A stretch of 64,000 bases of DNA from an uncultured Lachnospiraceae bacterium (GTDB taxonomy: Bacteria > Bacillota > Clostridia > Lachnospirales > Lachnospiraceae), in assembly GCA_910586615.1 (NCBI GenBank), contig CAJUJP010000019.1, positions 1-64,000 on the forward strand, in the 5' to 3' direction. The position numbers and the translations under genes were made by a program. The notes below the pieces were generated by a model that was not told the DNA's origin, made no database searches, and saw nothing but the letters and a program-made list of their open reading frames with translations. Positions 1 through 8,637 of the stretch are shown in pieces (position 1 is the stretch's first letter; the number at the start of each line of letters is the position of its first letter).

Positions 1-378
1 CTCTATCCGATTGAGCGGTGCTTTTTAGGAACCGGGGAAAGATTTGAGGACGGTTCGCACATACTGTATGTAAATGGCGCTTACCGTGGAGATACGCCAA
101 TCGGGAAGTTAATGCATGACTTCTCCTGCACAGACGCAGCGGATATGTACTATGGGACACTGGCGGACAGGGTGAGATTTTTCAAAGAGAGCAAGGAGGG
201 AATCGAGATTATGTGCCGTGCTATGGAAGATATGAGGAATCAAACATTGAAAGAAGGAATGAAAGAGGTTGCGCTTCGTATGCTGGCAGCTGGCAAATAT
301 GCTTTAGAGGAAATCGTTAATATTTCAGGACTTTCTCTTGAAGAAGTAAAGCAACTTAAAGCTGATAGAAGTGCATAA
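1..378 (+). CDS. Rpn/PD-(D/E)XK nuclease family protein, 3' end only
   Basis: The frame is open from the first base and ends at a TAA at 376-378, so this is the last 125 residues of a gene that starts outside the window. The visible part contains FEDGSHILYVNGAYRGDTP followed by LMHDFSC and a MYY-type block. This matches, almost block for block, the C-terminal half of the nuclease gene at 33262-34071 in this window, which has the complete catalytic half. The family is usually annotated as PD-(D/E)XK nuclease family transposase or Rpn recombination-promoting nuclease; the catalytic residues lie upstream of the window. The tail (LSLEEVKQL) is the short helical module typical of the family end. 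Identification rests on this internal homology and family memory, so function is inferred. Confidence 0.8.
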   Translation, partial: LYPIERCFLGTGERFEDGSHILYVNGAYRGDTPIGKLMHDFSCTDAADMYYGTLADRVRFFKESKEGIEIMCRAMEDMRNQTLKEGMKEVALRMLAAGKYALEEIVNISGLSLEEVKQLKADRSA

Positions 379-389
379 GCAGAGTTATA

Positions 390-421
390 GAACCGGGAAA
401 CTAAAAATGGTTTTCCGGTTC
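390..421 (+). terminator. Hairpin after the Rpn-type gene
   Basis: GAACCGGGAAAC (390-401) pairs with GTTTTCCGGTTC (410-421) over 12 positions with one G-U pair and an 8-nt loop. It lies 11 nt after the stop codon, as expected for an intrinsic terminator, but the tail is not T-rich, so it may be a weak terminator or only a 3' stabilising hairpin. Confidence 0.5.
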
Positions 422-512
422 AATTTGAAAGAATCAACTTTCTTATAGATTATTATAAAAAGGGATACTAATATACTACAACTGTTTTTTGTAAAATAGA
501 ATGGAGTACAAG

Positions 513-1103
513 ATGAATCAAATTGATATTATAGAATATGAAGAAGGCATTAAGCAATTAGTAAAATATGCAATAAGAAAAAAACTCATTCCTGTATTTG
601 GTGCAGGATTCACCGCTGGATGTCAATCTATAAATGGGATTGTTCCTAATGGGAAAAGGGCTACAGAAAGTATGTGTGACATGATATTAAATTCTGGCTA
701 AAAGGAGCATTGCATATTTTTCGGAATGCATTGCGTGACATACAACGTGAATTAAATGCATCTTCGTTTGTGCTGTTAAAAGGTCGTCGCTTTAGTGGCA
801 AAACTTATATAATGTGTAGTTTTGGAAATAATAAGTTGTAATGGAGGTACTCCTAATAGCAGTAATCCAGAGATATCTTCTGGAATATGGACAAGTATTT
901 TTGAACGGTTTAATGGTAACGTAATAGTATGTAGGTGGAGAGTTCCAACAAAAGATACAGTCAGTATGATGGATAAAATGCATGATAATCTTCTGAATGA
1001 GAAAATGAGTTTTGGAGAAGCGTTGCTCAAAGCGCAGAAAGATATGAAGAATAGTGGAGAAAATCAATTAAGCTGGGCAGGTGTAGAATGTTGGATAAAC
1101 TAA
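513..1103 (+). pseudogene. Decayed SIR2 / P-loop / CHAT-domain gene
   Basis: Three pieces in different frames look like one broken defence-type gene. Piece one (ATG 513 after TGGAG, stop 699-701) is the N-terminus of a SIR2-like domain with the nucleotide-binding LIPVFGAGF block. Piece two (about 710-841, another frame) reads NALRDIQRELN then VLLKGRRFSGKTYIM, a Walker A-like P-loop as in STAND NTPases. Piece three (822-1103, third frame) ends like a CHAT caspase-like protease: ISCNGG in place of the usual SAC-TG active-site block, then VIVCRWRVPTKDT, SFGEALLKAQKDM and a final SWAGVECWIN. Each piece is open only over its own domain and none is complete, so large parts have been deleted. Seen: the motifs and frames. 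Inferred: that all three come from one ancestor rather than from adjacent genes. Confidence 0.6.
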
Positions 1104-1335
1104 GTAAATTGGTGTGGAATAATGTTTAAGTTAAAAAAACTGAATAGAGTTGTATGATAATGGAATAACCCGTAACTCTGCGGCATGTAGGTTTTGTTAA
1201 TGCCGGTGGAGCGCGGGGGGCTACCGACGTTCTGCTATATTGGAACCAGAGCAGTTATCTGTATAAGTCAGGCTAATTTGATGAACTTGTCAAGTGTTTT
1301 TACGAGTGAATAACCGGTATCACAAGGAGATGTTT

Positions 1336-2208
1336 ATGTTGTTGGAAAAACTGGAACAGGGAGTCAATTTTACCAATCATGAAAAAGATGTGGCGCGATA
1401 CATACTGGATCATCCGGAGAAAGCGCCCGGAATGTCTTCTGCGGAAATAGCAGAGGCTTCCTTTACGAGCAAGGCAACGGTGGTACGCCTTTGTAAAAAG
1501 CTGGGGCTTTCGGGTTATCAGGAATTCCGGCTGAAGCTGGTGGAGGAAATTAACCAGAAAAACAGGCTCGCCCGGATGCTTGCGGGAGAGCCGATCCATG
1601 ATAAAAGCACCTATATGGATATTATCAATACGCTGCCGGGTATCTATGATAAGGCTGTAACCAATACCAGGCTTTCACTGGATAAAAACAGTATGAACCG
1701 GATACATAATATGCTGCGGCGGGCGGAGTGCATTGATATTTACGGTGCCGGAGTCAGCTATATTCTGGCACAGTCGGCGGCGTTCAAGTTTGCCACATTG
1801 GGTGTGGAATGCTCCGCATATGAGAGCATCAACGGGCACTATCTGGCGGCGCGGAAAAACAAGAGGACAATTGCATTTTTAATCAGTTTCACTGGGGCGA
1901 ATCGGACGATGATCCGGACGGCAAAATATCTGCGCAAAGCCACGAATAATTTTGTGGTGGGAATCGTGGGGCCTCACAATGAAGTGATCAGGAGAGAGTG
2001 CCATGAGATCGTGGAGATCCCGAATCGGGATTCGCTGGTCAGCCTGGATGTGATCACGTCTTTTTCCGCGGTGAATTATGTGATCGATATAGTTTTTTCT
2101 CTCCTCCTGTCGGGATGCTATCATGAACATGCGAAATCTTCACTGGAAATGTTGCAGCATATGGATTTGCTGCTGGACAGAGAGGGAGCAGGCGGTGAAG
2201 AAGTTTGA
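1336..2208 (+). CDS. MurR/RpiR family transcriptional regulator
   Basis: A 290-residue regulator. The N-terminal 80 residues form an RpiR helix-turn-helix domain (SAEIAEASFTSKATVVRLCK, then KLGLSGYQEF), and residues about 120-260 a SIS sugar-phosphate-binding domain (IDIYGAGVSYILAQ, then FLISFTGANRTMI). The ATG at 1336 follows AAGGAG by six bases; upstream in-frame ATGs at 1330 and 1294 lack such a site. It sits directly upstream of, and in the same direction as, the beta-glucoside PTS and GH1 genes, so it most likely controls them in response to a phosphorylated sugar; the ligand is not visible from sequence. A terminator hairpin separates it from the PTS gene. No second regulator of the BglG antiterminator type is present nearby. 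Confidence 0.88.
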   Translation: MLLEKLEQGVNFTNHEKDVARYILDHPEKAPGMSSAEIAEASFTSKATVVRLCKKLGLSGYQEFRLKLVEEINQKNRLARMLAGEPIHDKSTYMDIINTLPGIYDKAVTNTRLSLDKNSMNRIHNMLRRAECIDIYGAGVSYILAQSAAFKFATLGVECSAYESINGHYLAARKNKRTIAFLISFTGANRTMIRTAKYLRKATNNFVVGIVGPHNEVIRRECHEIVEIPNRDSLVSLDVITSFSAVNYVIDIVFSLLLSGCYHEHAKSSLEMLQHMDLLLDREGAGGEEV

Positions 2209-2293
2209 GCGTGGTGAGACAACAGGTTTGGAAGAGATTTTAGGGTAGGGCGAAAGTGAAAGTCAAAAAAATCGGATAAGAGATGGGATTTTG

Positions 2294-2324
2294 TACCGCT
2301 GTTACAGAAACAGCGGTATTTTTT
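2294..2324 (+). terminator. Intrinsic terminator after the RpiR gene
   Basis: TACCGCTGTT (2294-2303) and AACAGCGGTA (2309-2318) form a perfect 10-bp stem with a 5-nt loop followed by six T. It ends the regulator transcript and lies in the 306-base leader before the PTS gene, so it could also act as an attenuator for read-through transcripts. Nothing else clear is seen in that leader. Confidence 0.85.
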
Positions 2325-2514
2325 CGTCCCATTTTGGAACGGCGGATCTATCCTGTCGGAACATATTGAGAGGAAAATACCGGTGTGATATAGTTGCGAT
2401 AACAAGACAGGAGCGGAACGAAATACGCGCTGCCTGTACACGGAATTTACAATAACGGCAGAATCCCCAGAAGAATATGCGGAAGGGGATTTGGCGGAAC
2501 AGGAGGGAAAACAG

Positions 2515-4437
2515 ATGGGAAAATATGAAGCGCTGGCAAAAGACATCGTGAAAAATGTCGGCGGCAAAGACAATGTTGCGGGACTGGTTCACTGCATTAC
2601 GAGGCTTCGGTTTACGCTGAAAGATGAGGGTATCGCGAAGGATCAGGTATTAAAGGAGATGGAAGGTGTTGTGACTGTGATGAAGAGCGGCGGTCAGTAT
2701 CAGGTGGTGATCGGAAACCATGTGCCGGAAGTGTTTGAGGATGTGATGCAGCTTCTCGATCTGAAGGCGGGAGCAGAGGAGACGGATGAAAAGAAATCCG
2801 GAAAGTTTTTTGATAAGGCAATTGACATGGTATCGGGCATCTTTCAGCCGATCCTCGGCATTATGGCGGCGTGCGGTATGCTGAAGGGCTTAAATACGCT
2901 GTTTGTCACCCTGGGGCTCTACGGTGCGGACTGCGGCGGCTATCTAATCATAAATGCGGCGGGGGATGCGTTGTTTACCTTTTTGCCGCTGTTTCTTGGA
3001 TATACGGCGGCGCAGAAGTTTAAATTGAAGCCGATGCTGGGGCTTGCTATTGGTGCGGCGATGTGTTATCCGGGCATACAGGCGGGGGCGCTGTCCGCAG
3101 GAGCGGAGCCGCTGTACTACCTGCTGGAAGGCACCATGTTCCGCTCGCCGGTGTATATTAACTTCTTCGGTATACCGGTGATCTCGGTGGATTATACCGG
3201 AACGGTGATACCGGTGATCCTTGCGGTGTGGTTTGCTTCAAAATGTGAGAAATTTTTCAGCAAATATATACCGGATCTGGTGAAGTTCTTCTTTGTGCCG
3301 ATGCTGACGCTGCTTGTGACGATACCGGTTTCCATGCTGTTTCTGGGGCCTGTGGCAACCTTCGGTTCCACTTTAATATCGGAGTTTACACTGGCGATCC
3401 GCGGTTTCAGCCCGACGCTGGCAGGAGCGGTCGTGGGACTGACCTGGCAGATCCTCGTGATTTTCGGTATGCACTGGGGTTTTATACCGGTTTATATCAA
3501 CAATGTGCAGACGTTGGGATATGACAACGTGATGATGCCGTTTTTCGCCTGCACCTTTGCGACATCGGCAGTGGTACTGGCAATGTTTTTCAAGACAAAG
3601 GACAAAAAGCTGAAGGAGATGGCGATTCCGAATTTTATCTCTGGTATCTTCGGTGTGACGGAACCGGCAATATACGGTATTTTGCTGCCGAAGAAGAAGC
3701 CTTTTATCATTAGCTGCATCGCGGGCGGTATCGGCGGTGCGTTTTACGGTTACTTTAACTTCAAGAAGTTTATTCTGGGAGGCATGGGAATCTTTGAACT
3801 GCCCAATATGATGAATCCGGACGGCAGCATGGGAAATATACTGGTAGCTTTTGCGGGAATCGGGATTTCCATGGCGGCAGGATTTTTACTGACCATGTTC
3901 TTTTATAAAGAGGATGGGGTTGAAAAAGCAGAGATGGGGGAATCTGCTATAACGCAGCAGGCGGATTCCGCCGCCCCGATAACGATCGCAAGCCCCCTGG
4001 TGGGAAAGACGATCAGACTGGAAGATGTAGAGGATGAAGCATTTTCCTCCGGCATTCTCGGAAAAGGAATTGCCGTTATGCCGGAAGTGGGCGTGTTGTA
4101 CGCACCGGCGGACGGTACCATTTCAGCCTTCTTTCCCACCGGCCACGCCATCGGCATGACAACGGATAAGGGCGCCGAACTGCTGATGCATGTGGGCATG
4201 GATACGGTACAGCTTAACGGAAAAGGTTTTACGCCTCTTGCAGCTGCCGGCGACAGGGTGAAAAAAGGACAGAAGCTTCTGGAGTTTGACATGGATCTGA
4301 TCAAAGCGGCGGGATATTCGCTGGTTACGCCGGTGCTTGTGACAAATGCCGATGAGATCGGCGAGGTGTTCCCGGCAGAGGCCGGAAAACAGATTCAGGC
4401 AGGAGATGGACTGATCGGTGTGGGCGCATGTATGTAA
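2515..4437 (+). CDS. bglP: PTS beta-glucoside transporter subunit IIBCA
   Basis: A 640-residue fused phosphotransferase permease that imports and phosphorylates a beta-glucoside. Domains in order: IIB (first ~90 residues, phospho-cysteine in LVHCITRLRF), IIC with about ten membrane segments (residues ~100-460, including FGVTEPAIYG, the signature of the glucoside family), then a glucose-type IIA domain (last ~150 residues, active histidine in LLMHVGMDTVQLNG). ATG 2515 follows AGGAGGG by seven bases and gives the usual IIB start MGKYEALAKDIV; the frame is open a little further upstream. It is followed after 31 bases by the phospho-beta-glucosidase gene, forming an uptake-and-hydrolysis unit. 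The exact sugar (cellobiose, salicin or another) cannot be told from the sequence. Confidence 0.9.
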   Translation: MGKYEALAKDIVKNVGGKDNVAGLVHCITRLRFTLKDEGIAKDQVLKEMEGVVTVMKSGGQYQVVIGNHVPEVFEDVMQLLDLKAGAEETDEKKSGKFFDKAIDMVSGIFQPILGIMAACGMLKGLNTLFVTLGLYGADCGGYLIINAAGDALFTFLPLFLGYTAAQKFKLKPMLGLAIGAAMCYPGIQAGALSAGAEPLYYLLEGTMFRSPVYINFFGIPVISVDYTGTVIPVILAVWFASKCEKFFSKYIPDLVKFFFVPMLTLLVTIPVSMLFLGPVATFGSTLISEFTLAIRGFSPTLAGAVVGLTWQILVIFGMHWGFIPVYINNVQTLGYDNVMMPFFACTFATSAVVLAMFFKTKDKKLKEMAIPNFISGIFGVTEPAIYGILLPKKKPFIISCIAGGIGGAFYGYFNFKKFILGGMGIFELPNMMNPDGSMGNILVAFAGIGISMAAGFLLTMFFYKEDGVEKAEMGESAITQQADSAAPITIASPLVGKTIRLEDVEDEAFSSGILGKGIAVMPEVGVLYAPADGTISAFFPTGHAIGMTTDKGAELLMHVGMDTVQLNGKGFTPLAAAGDRVKKGQKLLEFDMDLIKAAGYSLVTPVLVTNADEIGEVFPAEAGKQIQAGDGLIGVGACM

Positions 4438-4468
4438 AGATGGAAATGAAAGGAAAGGATAGAAGATC

Positions 4469-5884
4469 ATGCGAAGAGATTTTTTATGGGGCGGCGCTAC
4501 GGCGGCGAATCAGTGTGAAGGTGGTTTTCGGGAAGGCGGACGGGGCATGGCGATCGTGGATGTCATTCCTCACGGCGTATATCGCATGCCGGTCATGAAC
4601 GGAACCATGGATTACAGAGATCTGCCTGAGGATACCCATTATCCGGGCAGGGAAGCCATAGATATGTATGGACACTATAAAGAGGATATTGCGCTGTTTG
4701 CGGAGATGGGATTTCAGTGTTACCGGTTTTCCTTTTCCTGGTCAAGACTCTTTCCGACAGGAGAGGAGGCGGAGCCGAACCGGGAAGGGCTGCGGTTTTA
4801 TGATGATATGGTGAACGAGCTTTTGCACTATGGGATCGAGCCGGTAGTGACGCTCTGCCATTTCGATGCACCGCTTTTTCTTGTGGAGAAATACGGTTCC
4901 TGGAAGAGCCGGAAGATGATAGACAGCTTTTTAAGATACTGTGATACGGTGTTCCGGCATTTTAAGGGAAGAGTTCGATACTGGATCACTTTTAACGAGA
5001 TCAATATGCTGATGCATCTGCCCTTTATGGGGGCGGGGATCCGTTTAAAAGAAGGGGAAGACGAACTGCAGGTGAAATATCAGGCGGCGCACCATGAACT
5101 GGTGGCTTCGGCGCTGGCGGTAAAGCTGGCGCGGGAGATCAGTCCGGAATTTCAGGTAGGCTGTATGCTGGCGGCGGGCAGTGTGTATCCCTATAGCTGT
5201 AATCCCACGGATGTCTGGGAGAGTATGAAAAAGGACAGGGCAAACTACTTTTTCATCGATGTGCAGGCCAGGGGGGAATATCCCGAGTATGCAAAAAAAT
5301 ACATGATACGGCAGGGCATAGAACTTGAGATAACGGTTGAAGATACGGAGATTTTAAAAGAAAATACAGTGGACTTTATCTCTCTTTCTTACTATAACAG
5401 CCGATGTGTGCGATCAGACGGCAAAGGGGAGGCATCAGGCGGAAATGTCTTCGCTTCGGCAAAAAATCCTTATCTGGAATGCAGCCAGTGGGGATGGCCC
5501 ATTGATCCCATGGGATTCCGCATTACCCTGAACGCGTTGTACGACCGCTATCAAAAGCCCCTGTTTGTGGTGGAAAACGGGATTGGTGCAGTGGATGCGG
5601 TAAAAGAGGATGGAAGTATTGACGACGATTACCGGATCGATTACTTAAGGTCCCATATCCGGGCAATGATGGAGGCGGCGGATGAGGATGGCGTGGATAT
5701 CATGGGTTATACTCCATGGGGCTGTATCGATCTGGTCAGCGCAACGACGGGGGAGATGTCCAAGCGCTACGGGCTCATTTATGTGGATAAGGATGATGAT
5801 GGAAAAGGGACGTTAAACCGCGTGCGGAAGAAATCTTTCTATTGGTATAAAGAAGTGATCGCCTCGAATGGGGAGAGACTTTGA
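4469..5884 (+). CDS. 6-phospho-beta-glucosidase, GH1
   Basis: A 471-residue glycoside hydrolase family 1 enzyme, full length for the family, acting in the cytoplasm on the phosphorylated disaccharide delivered by the PTS. The N-terminal FLWGGATAANQCEGG block, the acid/base glutamate in WITFNEINML (near residue 175) and the nucleophile glutamate in FVVENGIGAVD (near residue 370) are all intact. The end (TPWGCIDLVSATTGEMSKRYG) is typical of phospho-glucosidases in Firmicutes. It is the last gene of the operon with the PTS IIBCA gene and is followed by a terminator hairpin at 5942-5968. Confidence 0.92.
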   Translation: MRRDFLWGGATAANQCEGGFREGGRGMAIVDVIPHGVYRMPVMNGTMDYRDLPEDTHYPGREAIDMYGHYKEDIALFAEMGFQCYRFSFSWSRLFPTGEEAEPNREGLRFYDDMVNELLHYGIEPVVTLCHFDAPLFLVEKYGSWKSRKMIDSFLRYCDTVFRHFKGRVRYWITFNEINMLMHLPFMGAGIRLKEGEDELQVKYQAAHHELVASALAVKLAREISPEFQVGCMLAAGSVYPYSCNPTDVWESMKKDRANYFFIDVQARGEYPEYAKKYMIRQGIELEITVEDTEILKENTVDFISLSYYNSRCVRSDGKGEASGGNVFASAKNPYLECSQWGWPIDPMGFRITLNALYDRYQKPLFVVENGIGAVDAVKEDGSIDDDYRIDYLRSHIRAMMEAADEDGVDIMGYTPWGCIDLVSATTGEMSKRYGLIYVDKDDDGKGTLNRVRKKSFYWYKEVIASNGERL

Positions 5885-5941
5885 GGAGAGAAGGGATAGG
5901 GCATCGCATTATAAGTAAACGACGAAGCGGAAGTACAAAAC

Positions 5942-5968
5942 AGCAGCTTTGCTAAAATCAAAGCTGCT
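5942..5968. terminator. Bidirectional terminator between bgl operon and minus-strand remnant
   Basis: AGCAGCTTTG (5942-5951) and CAAAGCTGCT (5959-5968) form a perfect 10-bp stem with a 7-nt loop. T-rich tracts flank both sides (ATATTTTG on plus, GTTTTGT on minus), so it can end the bgl transcript and also transcripts of the minus-strand remnant that stops at 5982. Confidence 0.75.
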
Positions 5969-5981
5969 ATATTTTGCAGAA

Positions 5982-6494
5982 TCAGAGCAGTTTTCTTACG
6001 GCATTGTCATAAAAGCGGAAATAATCCGGGCGGTGCCGCGACTGGGTATACTCGAACATGACGCTGTCGCTGTTATAGGTCTGGCTGCTGACAACGGCCA
6101 TGCAGTTATAGTCTTCCGGGGAATTATGAAGGCAGGCAGTGACTTCCCAGAGAGGAGCGCTGCAGAATGGAACCATATGAAGTTCTGGTTCTGGGAAATA
6201 TAAAATGGCAGGCAGGGTCAAAAGTCATGAAACGCGGAACGGGACGAGCGGGGAAGTTTTCTTAGAGCCTGCGTTGGAGCAGAAGGTGTCAAAATTAACC
6301 TTGTCTTTTTCGTCTACTCTTGCGGCTAAGGTAGAAAGTGCCATAGATATGTCTTCTTTATTATATAATTTTTCTCTCAATTTTACCGATATAAATTCTG
6401 CAACGGTATGTTTGTGAGGAAAGGTTATGCGGGCGCGAAAATCAAAGTGTATGGATTTGTAAATAATACCGTGATGCCGCGTTATAATCAGCCG
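5982..6494 (-). pseudogene. Remnant of an unrecognised minus-strand gene
   Basis: Two minus-strand open stretches lack proper start codons but read like protein. The first (6494 to stop at 6225) includes YKSIHFDFRARITFPHKHT and ISMALSTLAARVDEKDKV. The second, one frame over (about 6221 to stop at 5982), includes VTACLHNSPEDYNCMAVVSS and SRHRPDYFRFYDNAVRKLL. The second ends just before a hairpin that works as a terminator in the minus direction, as a real gene end would. I do not recognise the family. The reading is that this is the 3' part of a gene, frameshifted and cut at its 5' end; it could also be two unrelated fragments. The plus-strand frames over the same bases are judged to be shadows. 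Confidence 0.35.
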
Positions 6495-6505
6495 TCACGG
6501 TATTA
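6464..6505. promoter_or_regulatory. 11-bp inverted repeat before the 6525 gene
   Basis: TAATACCGTGA (6464-6474) and TCACGGTATTA (6495-6505) are perfect inverted repeats separated by 20 nt, ending seven bases before the AAGGAGG of the next gene. No T-run follows on either strand, so an operator or a translation-affecting hairpin is more likely than a terminator. Confidence 0.45.
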
Positions 6506-6524
6506 CATAATAAGGAGGTATGGT

Positions 6525-7580
6525 ATGGATACGGGGAATAACATCAAAAATATTCAGGAGATACGTTTCTATCGGTATGATGAATTGTCGCCGGAAATGA
6601 AAGAGAAAGCGGATCGGATTTTGCAGGATGCGAAGCCTGGATTTACAGACACTTTTACCAGAAGTGACCTTTCACAGGTTGCTTATGAAAATTATGTTGA
6701 TTGCCGCATTGTTACAGGAATGCCCAAAAGTGTATTTGGGGATCAGTTCGGATATGACATGCAGCATGAAATTGGGGACTGTATGTCAGATTTCTATGCC
6801 GGGAAGATCAGTCAGGATGATGTGCGGGCATTCTTCGAGAAGTGCTGCTCCTCTATGCGCTCTTACAGAACACAACGAAATCAAACTACCGGGATGAATC
6901 CAGAGGCTAACCGACAGATTGTAGGACAGGTGTATGAAATATTTGCAAAAGAGAACCAGAGAGCAGCGCGCCATGCGAATTATCAGGAAGGGGAAGCGCT
7001 CAACAGTAAGTATGGCGGGAAACGGCTGGACTGGGTTTATTATAATTCGGATTATTATTATAAATGTGTCGACGGAAATAATATGCTGAGAGGGATACTG
7101 AGTGATTTCGCAGAGCAGTGGGAACTTCCGGCGCTTGACCCGGATGAAATCGAGGCCAATTCTTGTTTTACTGTGGATGGTGGATTTGATTTTAACAGTG
7201 GGTGGAATTTTCAGTTTCGAAATCAGGCGGGAAGGGCAAGCATGGCAGATGAGTCAGTGGAACCTCCCAGAGATTTTAAGCTTTTTTATAAAGAGAATTT
7301 TTCCATGGATATGGTCTATTCCGGAGAGAAGGGATATTTGTCAGTCACGATGGACGGGCGGGAATATGTCAGAGAAATTCCTTTTTATGTATCCAAGGAC
7401 GGGAGTCTTAAGGGACAGATCTATTCTCTGCAGGATTTACTGACGGAAAGCCTAAAGGACTCGGGCAATGGTCAGGACTATGGTCGCTTTCTGAACAGTA
7501 TCGCTCTGTTTACAAGGTGGTATTCAACTTGTAGCGGCATCAATAATATATTTGGAAATTATATACCCAGATGGGAGTAG
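6525..7580 (+). CDS. Unrecognised 351-residue protein
   Basis: The ATG at 6525 follows AAGGAGG (6512-6518) by about six bases. There is no signal peptide and no obvious membrane segment, so it is probably cytoplasmic. The protein opens with IQEIRFYRYDELSPEMKEKA, is rich in tyrosine and acidic residues, and has two cysteines together at FFEKCCSSM. The C-terminal third (SGEKGYLSVTMDGREYVREI) reads like beta strands. I do not recognise a family and assign no function. It stands alone: remnant DNA lies upstream, and the next gene downstream is on the opposite strand. A long-loop hairpin at 7625-7668 may end it. Confidence 0.7.
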   Translation: MDTGNNIKNIQEIRFYRYDELSPEMKEKADRILQDAKPGFTDTFTRSDLSQVAYENYVDCRIVTGMPKSVFGDQFGYDMQHEIGDCMSDFYAGKISQDDVRAFFEKCCSSMRSYRTQRNQTTGMNPEANRQIVGQVYEIFAKENQRAARHANYQEGEALNSKYGGKRLDWVYYNSDYYYKCVDGNNMLRGILSDFAEQWELPALDPDEIEANSCFTVDGGFDFNSGWNFQFRNQAGRASMADESVEPPRDFKLFYKENFSMDMVYSGEKGYLSVTMDGREYVREIPFYVSKDGSLKGQIYSLQDLLTESLKDSGNGQDYGRFLNSIALFTRWYSTCSGINNIFGNYIPRWE

Positions 7581-7624
7581 GAGTATATTATTATTTGATG
7601 GTTACGGAGTATAAACACTGTATT

Positions 7625-7679
7625 CACCCGGCTTGTTTTTCGGATATGTTCTGCAATCAGGCCGGGTGGTTTGATTTTT
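7625..7679. terminator. Possible long-loop terminator between convergent genes
   Basis: CACCCGGC (7625-7632) pairs with GCCGGGTG (7661-7668) across a 28-nt loop and is followed by GTTTGATTTTTA. It lies between the convergent genes ending at 7580 and 7678. The long loop makes it less certain than the other terminators listed. Confidence 0.4.
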
Positions 7680-8145
7680 ATGGCGTTAGCTCATTTGGTA
7701 AAAATTTCATGATGTACGAAACGCTTTCTTCAGTTATAGTCAGCAAAAATGCCATGTATCTGCATTTTTGATAGCGTTCCTGGTCCATGATGAAGTCATA
7801 GCCCATAACACATTTAGGATTGCAGTCATCGGGATTCACAAGGCGTTTGCAGACAGACGCTTTTGCAATTTCCTTTTTCATCTTTGTCGGAAGCGTGTCC
7901 AAAAATTCCATATACTCATTAAGACGCTGCGGGTGAATTCTGATCTTTATTCCCGTTTTTCTGCAGACAAAAGTAGCCAGGGTCCTTTTTGCATCTTGAA
8001 AAAGGTAGGAAACTGTGAAGCCGCTTTTGGCAGTTTTTATTTCACGTTTGCAGTTATGATCTAAAAGAAAGTTGTTTATATCTTCAATAAAATTTCTGCT
8101 TGAACCTGTAATTTCTAAAAATTCATCATAATATTGATCTGTCAT
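7678..8145 (-). CDS. Unrecognised 155-residue protein coupled to the AraC remnant
   Basis: The start ATG at 8145 overlaps the TGA of the upstream gene as ATGA, so translation is probably coupled. The protein starts MTDQYYDEFLEITGSSRN, contains SGFTVSYLFQDAKRTLATFV and a cysteine-containing C-terminal part (KASVCKRLVN, NPKCVMGYDF, YQKCRYMAFLLTI). There is no membrane segment. I do not recognise the family. Its close link to an AraC-type effector-binding protein suggests that the two work together, but what they bind is unknown. Confidence 0.65.
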   Translation of the reverse strand: MTDQYYDEFLEITGSSRNFIEDINNFLLDHNCKREIKTAKSGFTVSYLFQDAKRTLATFVCRKTGIKIRIHPQRLNEYMEFLDTLPTKMKKEIAKASVCKRLVNPDDCNPKCVMGYDFIMDQERYQKCRYMAFLLTITEESVSYIMKFLPNELTP

Positions 8146-8637
8146 ATGAATCCCCCGGCAGGGGTTTCGGTCGGAAGCCATTCTCTGATAATGCGTTGTT
8201 CTAATTCCTGGATTGAAATACCTGTACCAGCGCCGCTAAAAACAGCCCATGTGCAGGCAGGAATAACATATTCATCTAAGGAACTGTCGGCATCAATAGA
8301 TGAAGATACAGCTATGAAATATCGCCAGTCTTCGTTGTCATTGCAAACACTTACGCCCAGAACGCCCATAGGCTGATTATTCATCAACGGTGTAATTTTT
8401 TCAAATGTGCCGTTCATTGCAGCGTTTTGCCACATTTGCGGCACGGTTTTGAAATTATTTTCCAGTTCTTTATCCAACGGGCAGGATACACCCACAATAC
8501 GAAAGGAATCTTTAACTTCAATTCGATAATTCAATTCCTCTGCACCTGTGATCGTTATTTTAAAGCTGATGGGGGATAAGACTAAGATGTTCCTCAATAT
8601 AGGAAATTGTTTTATCCAGTCTTTCGATCCATTCCAT
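8142..8637 (-). pseudogene. AraC family regulator with its HTH domain deleted
   Basis: ATG 8637 with AAGGAGG in front begins MEWIERLDKTISYIEEHL, the standard start of AraC regulators with a GyrI-like effector domain. The sequence then jumps, with a frame change, straight to SPISFKITITGAEELNYRIE, which in intact relatives comes after the two helix-turn-helix motifs. The rest (8597 to 8142) is a complete effector-binding domain (FRIVGVSCPLD, MGVLGVSVCNDNEDWRYFIA, WAVFSGAGTGISIQELEQR). So about 90 residues of DNA-binding domain appear to have been lost. The effector domain alone is open for 151 codons from a TTG and could still be made as a stand-alone binding protein, coupled to the gene at 7678-8145. 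Confidence 0.7.

Noticed and set aside
1104..1335. Possible riboswitch or RNA in the GC-rich stretch near 1200-1230
   Set aside because: No conserved riboswitch core could be recognised and the next gene is a regulator without a typical riboswitch link.
2209..2514. BglG-type antiterminator site before the PTS gene
   Set aside because: The hairpin at 2294-2318 is a plain terminator; no RAT-like sequence overlaps it and no BglG-family gene is present.
6205..6417. 70-codon plus-strand frame
   Set aside because: The complementary strand reads as better protein and ends at a terminator, so this is taken as the shadow.
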